Shown piece after piece: positions 1 through 6,849 of a DNA stretch of 7,718 nt. A program made the position numbers and the translations under genes. The stretch's first letter is position 1, and every line of letters begins with the position of its first letter. Source of the DNA: JBDHXE01 sp039810525 (GTDB lineage Bacteria > Bacteroidota > Ignavibacteria > Kapaibacteriales > UBA2268); NCBI GenBank assembly GCA_039810525.1, contig JBDHXE010000119.1, positions 1 to 7,718 on the forward strand, in the 5' to 3' direction. Below the pieces are notes generated by a model that searched no databases, had not been told where the DNA came from, and worked only from the letters and a program-made list of their open reading frames with translations.

Positions 1-2422
1 TAATAATCATCAATATGATAAATATTTAGCAGATGTAGAAGCTGATAAATTAGGTGGTTTTTATGATAATAATATAGCTATTTCGTTATCTAATAGTGAT
101 AAAGATGCTAAGATTTATTATACGTTAGACGGTAGTATACCTAATATAGATAATGGAATATTGTATAATAATACTCCAATATTGATAGATAGCACTACTG
201 TTTTGCGTGCGATTGCAACTAAAAACGGCTGTTTGCAATCAGACCCAAGAACTTATACGTATTTCATAAATACTGAATTTAGATTGCCTGTAATATCAGT
301 AGTAGCAGATCCATATGATTTGTACGATTCTACCAACGGATTATTAACTGAACGTAATCTTTATTCTACTGAGGAGCTTAAAGGTAATTTTGAATTTTGG
401 AATGAGAAGAGTCAATCCCCTAATTTAAATCTACGTGATGGCATTAAACGACATGGTCATGGTGCAGCTCTTTCTGAAAGACCTTCTATTAGAGTATATG
501 CCCGCGATGAATATGAAAATAGTGATTTTAGTTTTAATTATTTTGGAGATAGAAATCTTAAGAAATATAAGAGACTTGTAATTAGAAATTCTGGTCAGGA
601 TTGGCAGTATAATTATTTTAGAGATGCTCTTTCTGGTATTTTAGCTAATAATTTAGGCACTATGGTAACTTCTGCATACAAGCCAATTTCATTATATATC
701 AATGGTAAATACCAAGGCCTATTCAATTTGCGAGAACATATGAGTACCAAGACATTAGGTATTAAATACAATATCCCAGAAGAATCTATTAATTTTATAG
801 ATGAACTGTTTTATATCAAAGATGGCTCTAGCAGAACTTTTTGGGAATTGTATAATTATATAGATACGAATGATATTAATAGTATATCTGCTTATCACGA
901 AATTGACAAAAGATTAGATATAATGAATACAATTGATTATTATTCAACTGAAATGATCTTTAATAATTTCGATTGGGGCGATAATAATAATAAATTTTGG
1001 ATGAGTTCTGCATTAGATTCAAAATGGAGATTTATTCTCTGGGATTTAGATTGGACTTTGGGAAGACCTAATTCAGAAGCTAATAGCAATAAGATATATG
1101 ATATTTTTAGATTAGCAAAAGAGGAAAAAGAGACTTATAAGATATTTGCATTGTTTGACAAATTACTTACAAATGATTCTATAAAAGTTCAGTTTCTCAA
1201 TAGGATCAATGACTTATTGAATTATTATTATACAAGTGATCGTATAGGAAATACTACCGATTCTTTAGTTAATCTAATTAATATCGAATTACCATATCAT
1301 ACTGATATTAATCCTACTTCGTGCCAATTTTTCGATGAAGGTATTGTTAGAATAAAGAGTTATAGTAAAGAAAGGCCTAATTTTCTTAGAAATGCTCTTA
1401 AAGATATTTTGAATTTAGATACTATGGGTACTGTGTATTTATCGTCAAATAATTCTATAGCTGGTAAAATTAAAATCAGCACAATTACTCCAGATAGTTT
1501 GCCTTGGTCTGGTATATATTATACCAAAATTCCTATAAAAATTGAAGCTATAAGCAATAATGGTTATAAATTTATAAAATGGGAAGGTGATATTAATTCT
1601 TATGATAAAGAGATAACCATTCAATTGGATTCAAATATCAATTTGAAAGCTATTTTTGAAAATAATGATTATGTAGAGCCGAAATTAAATCTTATAATTA
1701 ATGAAATTATGTATAAACCTAGCTCAAATAATGATTGTGGCGACTGGTTTGAGTTGTATAATCCTAGTAAAACTGATACTATCAATTTGAAAGGATATTA
1801 TTTTAAGGATTCTGAAGATGAAAGATATTTTACTATTCCAGAATATTTATTAGCTCCGAATGAATATGTGGTATTGTGTGAAAATCTTGATTTGTTTAAG
1901 GTTATCTATCCTAATATTACGAATATTATAGGTTCTTTTGATTTTGGTCTTGGTAAATCTGACGAAGTACGTATTTATGATAGATATTGGAATTTGATAG
2001 ATTCTGTAAGCTATACTAATATATCGCCTTGGCCTACTAATGCAGATGCAACTGGCTCAAGTATAGAATTAATAGATTATAATCTTGATAATAATATTGG
2101 TGATAATTGGTTAGCAAGCACTTTTTTAGGTACACCTGGTGCAATAAATTCTACTTTAATATCTGTAAAAGATAATAATCTTATTGGTAGTATTAATATT
2201 TATCCTAACCCAAGTAATAATATTTTGACTTATGAGTTAAATTCTTCATATCTGATATCTAATTTAGAAATTAAGGATATAAATGGTGAGGTAAAATTAT
2301 TAATCTCTAATATACAAAATTATGGCTCTATTGATATTTCGCGGTTAGTGGCTGGAACATATTTTATTACTATTAATACTACAAGTGGGCAATTAGTTAG
2401 CAAATTTATTAAATTAAAATAA
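1..2422 (+). CDS. CotH kinase-like, multidomain T9SS-sorted surface protein (5' partial)
   Basis: The frame is open from base 2 to the TAA at 2420-2422, giving 806 residues. The true start and signal peptide lie left of the window. Residues about 17-80 form a chitobiase/beta-hexosaminidase C-terminal-like domain (IYYTLDGSIP, TTVLRAIATKNG). Residues about 93-475 match the CotH family: the opening LPVISVVADPYDLYD, then LVIRNSGQDW, LYINGKYQGLFNLREHM, FDWGDNNNKFW (323-333) and WDLDWTLG (347-354). The acidic residues of the last two motifs probably supply catalytic and metal-binding Asp. Residues about 477-553 resemble an InlB/bacterial repeat (GYKFIKWEGD, LKAIFE). Residues about 563-716 form a lamin-tail domain (IINEIMYKP, DWFELYNPS). 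Residues about 726-806 form a type A T9SS sorting domain with a YPNP turn at 734-737, so export to the cell surface or medium is expected. CotH of Bacillus is a spore-coat protein kinase. Activity and substrate are unknown here, and a structural role is possible. The domain calls are firm; the biochemical role is not. Confidence 0.93.
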   Translation, partial: NNHQYDKYLADVEADKLGGFYDNNIAISLSNSDKDAKIYYTLDGSIPNIDNGILYNNTPILIDSTTVLRAIATKNGCLQSDPRTYTYFINTEFRLPVISVVADPYDLYDSTNGLLTERNLYSTEELKGNFEFWNEKSQSPNLNLRDGIKRHGHGAALSERPSIRVYARDEYENSDFSFNYFGDRNLKKYKRLVIRNSGQDWQYNYFRDALSGILANNLGTMVTSAYKPISLYINGKYQGLFNLREHMSTKTLGIKYNIPEESINFIDELFYIKDGSSRTFWELYNYIDTNDINSISAYHEIDKRLDIMNTIDYYSTEMIFNNFDWGDNNNKFWMSSALDSKWRFILWDLDWTLGRPNSEANSNKIYDIFRLAKEEKETYKIFALFDKLLTNDSIKVQFLNRINDLLNYYYTSDRIGNTTDSLVNLINIELPYHTDINPTSCQFFDEGIVRIKSYSKERPNFLRNALKDILNLDTMGTVYLSSNNSIAGKIKISTITPDSLPWSGIYYTKIPIKIEAISNNGYKFIKWEGDINSYDKEITIQLDSNINLKAIFENNDYVEPKLNLIINEIMYKPSSNNDCGDWFELYNPSKTDTINLKGYYFKDSEDERYFTIPEYLLAPNEYVVLCENLDLFKVIYPNITNIIGSFDFGLGKSDEVRIYDRYWNLIDSVSYTNISPWPTNADATGSSIELIDYNLDNNIGDNWLASTFLGTPGAINSTLISVKDNNLIGSINIYPNPSNNILTYELNSSYLISNLEIKDINGEVKLLISNIQNYGSIDISRLVAGTYFITINTTSGQLVSKFIKLK

Positions 2423-2493
2423 GTATTGTAGCATAGTTTGTAATATTAGCTAGTATATTGATAAGAGATGGATATTCTATATTTAATTATTTC

Positions 2494-4917
2494 TCATAAT
2501 ACTAAAGATGACAATTTGTTTAATAAATCATCTTTTCTAACTGGTTTGGTAAGTACAGAATCAAATTCTTTGTATAAATGTTTTTCTTGAAATGCACTAC
2601 TAACTGCTGTTAGAGCAACCACTGGGATATCTTTGGTTCTTTCATCAAATCTTATATGCTTTAGGACTTCAAAGCCCGACATTCTGGGCATTCTAATATC
2701 AAGAATGATGGCAGATGGTTTATAAAATGATGCTAATTTGATAGCATCTTCACCATTATTAGCTTCTATTACTATACCGTTGTATTCTTCGATAAAATAT
2801 TTTATTAATTCACGATTATCTTGGATGTCATCAACTACTAAAAAGCGTGCATTGTTGAAACTTAGTTCTATACTAACTTCTGGTATCTCTTCTTCTTTTG
2901 CAATTGTAATTTCTGCTGGTCTAACATCTTTAAAAATAATTGTGAGAGTAGTACCGATATCGGGTTTGCTATTTAAATAAATCTCACCATTCATAGCTCT
3001 TATTAGCCTCATTGTAATAGCTAAACCTAACCCTGTCCCATCGTATTTTTTGCCTGTTTTGGTATATACTTGATAGAATGAATCAAATATTCTTTTTTGG
3101 TGTTCTTCTGGAATACCTATTCCTGAATCTTTTATAGAAATTTCAATATTTTTTTGATTCGATTTAGAATCTAGTATTAATTTTGCAGAAATACTAATAA
3201 ACCCTTTTTCAGTAAATTTGATGGCGTTGCCTACTATATTGAAAAGTATTTGTCTGAGCCTTGTCTCATCAAACAACCAATATCCTTCTACTTTTTTATC
3301 AATATCAATAATAAAGTCTAAGTTTTTATCTTTAATCTTAATCTCAAATATTTTTTCTATTTCACCAAATATTCTAATTAAATCTACTGGTTCGGGCATT
3401 ATATCTATTCTACCCGCTTCAATTTTAGATAGGTCTAAAATATCATTTATTAATTTCATTAGATTTTTACCACTATTGATAATAGTATTCAGGTATGATT
3501 TCTGAACACCTGAAGTAATTGATTCTTTCAGGATTTCACTAAATCCCAGAATTGCATTCATGGGCGTACCTATTTCGTGGCTCATATTTGCTAAAAATTC
3601 GCTTTTAGTTCTACTTGCAACTTCGGCAGCATTCATAGCTTCAATAATTCTTAGTTCAAATTTTTTCCTTGCCATAGATCCAGCTATAATTTCTGTGGCA
3701 ATTCTAAGCAGAAAGATAATATCTTTGTCCCAATATCTGACATTAATTAAATTATCAAAGCTAACAAATCCTATCAATTCAGAATTATACAGTAATGGAA
3801 AAGCAAGCATAGATTTAAGACCGCTTTTTTCTAACATTAATTTTTCATTATTATACTTCAATGGAATTTGCTTTACATCTGGTATTAACAAATAGTTATT
3901 ATAATTAAGTAGATCTATCCATCTTGTTATGTTGCTATAATTAAAATCTATCATATTAGGTCTTTCAATAATTTCGGCTCTATAGTGCTCAAATGAAATA
4001 GTAATTTCTCTATTTTCGTTATTTAATTCACCAACATATACTCTATCAGCTCCCACGAATGTAGATAGGGCTTTTAATGTTTCCTTTATATAGTCGTCAA
4101 TAGCATTTACTTTGCAATGTATAAGTTTAGAGGAATATTCACTAATTAGTTCGTTTAATTCTTTCAAGTACCTAAATTTATCTTCTGTAGATTTAATTTC
4201 GGTAATATCAATCCCAATACCTATTACTCCCATTTTTTTGCCTTCGTTATCAAAAATTCTCTTTCTAATATTCTTTAGTTGATGAGTTCTTCCGTCTTTA
4301 AAAGTAAGAGACTCATAGTTAATTGAATAATTGATTTTTTTTAGAACTTCGATATCGTGATTATGAGCTATTGTAGTTTCATCTTCGTTTATTATCCATT
4401 TATTCCCATTCATCATATTATTTTTTAGAAATGAATTAGAGAGAGAATAATTCAAATTATTATCCATATACCATATAGCTACTGGCGATTCGTCTATAAT
4501 AGTCTCTAATAATTTATTTTTCTTTTCTACGTAATTTAAATTAGTTTGAATTGTGGTAATATCTGTTAAAATCAGGATTTTATATTTTTTGTTATTGTTA
4601 ATTATTCCAAATGTTTCATAACTATAGAATTCATTATTATTATAAATTTGGATAATACCTTTACTTGGGTTTTTAGTTCTCTCTTTATAATCAAAATATT
4701 TTTGTTGATTAGTCAATATTAAAAATAATTCATTGTTTTCTGAAAGATTAAGAACATCTTTGATTTTCTTATTGAGTATATTTGATGATTTTTTAGTAGC
4801 GGATTTATTTGCATATACGACCTTATCATCATCGTATCCAATTATATATATTAATGAGTTTTGGTTGTCTAATATCTGTATAATACTTTCAAGTGAGAAA
4901 TTTTCATTAATTTTCAT
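2494..4917 (-). CDS. Soluble hybrid sensor histidine kinase, PAS-PAS-GAF-HisKA-HATPase-REC
   Basis: This 807-residue protein has no signal peptide or membrane segment, so it should sense a cytoplasmic cue. Residues about 8-122 look like a divergent PAS domain and about 133-243 like a second PAS with its PAC tail (GVIGIGIDITEIK). Residues about 250-420 form a GAF domain (ADRVYVGEL, LIGFVSFDN). The HisKA H-box is SHEIGTPMNAI with phospho-acceptor His447; Gly450 sits where Arg is usual. The ATPase domain has the N-box (FNIVGNAIKFT, 559-569), G1 (DSGIGIP, 597-603), F-box (FDSF, 611-614) and G2 (GTGLGLAI, 627-634). The C-terminal receiver (about 690-807) keeps the acidic pair Asp696/Asp697, phospho-acceptor Asp740, Thr770 and Lys791. 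Phosphate should pass from His447 to Asp740, then presumably to an HPt protein encoded elsewhere. No response regulator or HPt gene is adjacent. Start: ATG at 4917-4915, with only a weak GAGAG seven bases upstream. A terminator separates it from the protease gene, so it is probably transcribed alone. Confidence 0.96.
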   Translation of the reverse strand: MKINENFSLESIIQILDNQNSLIYIIGYDDDKVVYANKSATKKSSNILNKKIKDVLNLSENNELFLILTNQQKYFDYKERTKNPSKGIIQIYNNNEFYSYETFGIINNNKKYKILILTDITTIQTNLNYVEKKNKLLETIIDESPVAIWYMDNNLNYSLSNSFLKNNMMNGNKWIINEDETTIAHNHDIEVLKKINYSINYESLTFKDGRTHQLKNIRKRIFDNEGKKMGVIGIGIDITEIKSTEDKFRYLKELNELISEYSSKLIHCKVNAIDDYIKETLKALSTFVGADRVYVGELNNENREITISFEHYRAEIIERPNMIDFNYSNITRWIDLLNYNNYLLIPDVKQIPLKYNNEKLMLEKSGLKSMLAFPLLYNSELIGFVSFDNLINVRYWDKDIIFLLRIATEIIAGSMARKKFELRIIEAMNAAEVASRTKSEFLANMSHEIGTPMNAILGFSEILKESITSGVQKSYLNTIINSGKNLMKLINDILDLSKIEAGRIDIMPEPVDLIRIFGEIEKIFEIKIKDKNLDFIIDIDKKVEGYWLFDETRLRQILFNIVGNAIKFTEKGFISISAKLILDSKSNQKNIEISIKDSGIGIPEEHQKRIFDSFYQVYTKTGKKYDGTGLGLAITMRLIRAMNGEIYLNSKPDIGTTLTIIFKDVRPAEITIAKEEEIPEVSIELSFNNARFLVVDDIQDNRELIKYFIEEYNGIVIEANNGEDAIKLASFYKPSAIILDIRMPRMSGFEVLKHIRFDERTKDIPVVALTAVSSAFQEKHLYKEFDSVLTKPVRKDDLLNKLSSLVL

Positions 4918-4953
4918 AATTATACTCTCAAAAAAGAATCAATATAATTAAAT

Positions 4954-4986
4954 TTTATTAATTTAAAAAAAAGATTTATTAATTTA
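4954..4986. repeat. 12-bp direct repeat (TTTATTAATTTA) upstream of the kinase gene
   Basis: Two exact copies of TTTATTAATTTA lie at 4954-4965 and 4975-4986. Their 21-bp period is close to two helical turns. A shortened third match, TTTATTAA, lies at 4989-4996. They are 36-80 bases upstream of the histidine kinase ATG, between the protease terminator and the gene, where its promoter should be. The sequence is pure A/T, so chance repetition is a real alternative. A regulator-binding site is only a guess. Confidence 0.35.
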
Positions 4987-5055
4987 GTTTTATTAAATTG
5001 GATTATTAAAGTAAAAGTGGAAAATTGAAAAGGAAGGGTATAGAATATAAAGAGA

Positions 5056-5083
5056 ATTAAGGGGCACAAGCTGGCCCCTTAAT
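5056..5083 (-). terminator. Intrinsic terminator of the S41 protease gene
   Basis: A perfect 10-bp inverted repeat, ATTAAGGGGC/GCCCCTTAAT, encloses an 8-base loop. Its GC-rich core stands out in very AT-rich surroundings. It begins 14 bases past the protease stop codon (5098-5100). On the minus strand the stem is followed by TCTCTTTATATTCT, which is T-rich but not a pure T tract, so termination may be incomplete. The gene downstream on the same strand (the histidine kinase) starts 138 bases further on. Confidence 0.82.
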
Positions 5084-5097
5084 CAATTATCATACTG

Positions 5098-6765
5098 TTA
5101 ATTTTTAACAATTTTTTCAGCTTCTGGGAATAATTTCAGTGATTTCAATACTTGTCTATCCATAGTAGAGAAAAACACTTCATATCGAGCTTCTGTACCC
5201 CAATTGATACTTGCAATAGTCCCTTTAATCTCTCCCATTATAAAGTCTTTATCAATTTCAAATTCTTTATCATTCCATTTAATTTTTTTACTTTCAGCTA
5301 ACTTTTTGAAATCTTTTAGCATTTTATCAGAAACTTCGAAATCTTTCAGGAATTCTTTAAAATTATTATTATATTTTGATTTGATAGATTTTCCATTATC
5401 TAGATCGTTATTCACATATTCATAAAATATTCTATTCATTCTGAGATCTACAGATAGATCAGTCAAGGTATCGCTTTTGATAATATAGTCTGGGGTAATA
5501 CCTCCACCACCAAGTACAGTTCTACCTTTTCTTGTTTTATAAATTGGAATAGAATCTAAGTTTACTATATTTTTACTTTTGTTATCTTTAGCTAATTCTT
5601 CATCATTTTCTTTTTTGATATCTTTTTTGACTTTTTCGAGTGCATGCTGTATATTAGATCCTTCTTCTAATTCTAATCTACCTACTAATTTTCTATAATC
5701 TGCTTTGTCTTTGTATGGGCGTTGGATACTTCTACCTGATGGAGTATAGTATCGAGATATTGTTAATCTAAAGGCAGAACCATCACCTATTTCATATTGT
5801 CTCTGCACCAATCCCTTACCGAATGATGTAGTGCCAACTATTAAGCCTCTATCAAGGTCTTGCATAGCTCCGGACATAATTTCACTAGCCGAAGCAGAGC
5901 CTTGGTTAATCAATACAATAAGAGGGATATTTCCATACTCACCTGTTTTGGTATTAATTAGGTATTCGTCAAATTCTGGTCTTCTTCCTTTAGTAAAAAC
6001 TATAGTATCACCTTTGGGTAAAAACTCGCTTGCCATCATATAAGCTTGCTGCAAAAATCCACCTGGGTTGCCTCGTAGATCTAAGATTAACTTTTTCATA
6101 CCTTGCGATGATAATTTATTTAGAGAGGAGCTAAGCTCATCAAAAGTATTAGCAGCAAATCTATTTACTTTAATAAAACCTATATCGGTCCCATCGAACA
6201 TAAATGCTGCATCTACGCTATGTAGTGGAATTTTATCTCTTGTAATAGAATAAGGTAATAATTTAGAATTATTACCTCTTTTAATATCTACGTTTACAAT
6301 AGTACCTTTGGGACCTTTTAATTTTTTAGGGACTTCATTCCTATCTATTCCTACTGCATTTTCTCCATCTATCTTAATTATTTTATCGCCTGCTAATATA
6401 CCAACTGATTCACTTGGTCCGCCAGAAATTGGTGTTATTATGACAATAGTATCGTTAATCATATCAAACTGAACACCAATACCTTCGAAAGAGCCTTGAA
6501 AATCTTCTTGCACTTCTTTCATTTCCTTGGCAGTAATATATACAGAATGAGGGTCTAATTCACCAAGCATTCCTCTAATAGCAGACTCGGTTAGTTTTTG
6601 TGTATCTACATCATCTACATAATTTTTGACTGTAATTCCAAACACTTTTTTATATTTTTCAAATTGGTCGTAAACGCTATCGCTTGATACTAATGGAGAA
6701 ATAAACATTCCTATTACAATACCAAGCAATATGATAGGGACTAAATAGAGCAACTTAATTTTCAT
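5098..6765 (-). CDS. S41 family carboxyl-terminal processing protease (CtpA/Prc type)
   Basis: This is a complete 555-residue serine protease that cleaves proteins near their C-termini outside the cytoplasmic membrane. Residues 5-24 form a hydrophobic signal-anchor with no lipobox, so the enzyme is probably membrane-tethered and faces the periplasm. Residues about 30-85 are the helical N-terminal segment (MLGELDPHSVYI). Residues about 90-165 form a PDZ domain with the peptide-binding loop GIGVQF at 95-100. The S41 core spans about 190-350: LILDLRGNPGG (226-236), then GSASASEIMSGAMQD with the likely nucleophile Ser292, and SFGKGLVQ with Lys317 and Gln321. The Ser-Lys spacing of 25 matches known Ctp/Prc enzymes. 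A charged Lys/Glu/Asp-rich linker (about 350-405) precedes GGGGITPDYI, a segment typical of FCB homologues, and a helical C-terminus. ATG start with an AGGAAA ribosome-binding site. Neighbours do not reveal the substrate; the gene upstream encodes a T9SS-exported protein. The family call is very secure. Confidence 0.97.
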   Translation of the reverse strand: MKIKLLYLVPIILLGIVIGMFISPLVSSDSVYDQFEKYKKVFGITVKNYVDDVDTQKLTESAIRGMLGELDPHSVYITAKEMKEVQEDFQGSFEGIGVQFDMINDTIVIITPISGGPSESVGILAGDKIIKIDGENAVGIDRNEVPKKLKGPKGTIVNVDIKRGNNSKLLPYSITRDKIPLHSVDAAFMFDGTDIGFIKVNRFAANTFDELSSSLNKLSSQGMKKLILDLRGNPGGFLQQAYMMASEFLPKGDTIVFTKGRRPEFDEYLINTKTGEYGNIPLIVLINQGSASASEIMSGAMQDLDRGLIVGTTSFGKGLVQRQYEIGDGSAFRLTISRYYTPSGRSIQRPYKDKADYRKLVGRLELEEGSNIQHALEKVKKDIKKENDEELAKDNKSKNIVNLDSIPIYKTRKGRTVLGGGGITPDYIIKSDTLTDLSVDLRMNRIFYEYVNNDLDNGKSIKSKYNNNFKEFLKDFEVSDKMLKDFKKLAESKKIKWNDKEFEIDKDFIMGEIKGTIASINWGTEARYEVFFSTMDRQVLKSLKLFPEAEKIVKN

Positions 6766-6771
6766 TTATTA

Positions 6772-6777
6772 TTTCCT
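6772..6777 (-). promoter_or_regulatory. Ribosome-binding site of the S41 protease gene
   Basis: On the minus strand AGGAAA precedes the ATG at 6765-6763, with 8 bases between AGGA and the ATG. This is a good Shine-Dalgarno match and supports the start just before the hydrophobic anchor. It is the only clear one in the window; the histidine kinase start has only GAGAG. Many Bacteroidota genes lack such motifs, so its presence is mildly informative about lineage. Confidence 0.6.
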
Positions 6778-6849
6778 AATTATATACAGAAAATTTAAAA
6801 ACAATAATACGATTTAACTTCAAATTAATTACTGTTAATATTGATATTA

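Noticed and set aside
350..410. Possible frameshift or decay in the CotH gene.
   Set aside because: The reading frame is continuous through all five domains to a normal sorting-domain end, so there is no sign of a broken gene.
2423..2493. Possible bidirectional terminator between the convergent CotH and kinase genes.
   Set aside because: Only short AT pairings are present: a 4-bp GAGA/TCTC stem and an imperfect palindrome around TTAGCTAG. There is no GC-rich stem with a T tract.
2738..6253. Several plus-strand open frames of 60-110 codons inside the kinase and protease genes.
   Set aside because: They lie opposite strongly conserved coding sequence, have no ribosome-binding sites or recognisable domains, and are shadows of the minus-strand genes.
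6766..6849. Promoter candidates for the protease gene: TTAATTTG (near the Bacteroidota -7 box) and TATAAT close to the ribosome-binding site.
   Set aside because: Neither has a matching -33 or -35 element at proper spacing, and the TATAAT would start transcription on the ribosome-binding site.
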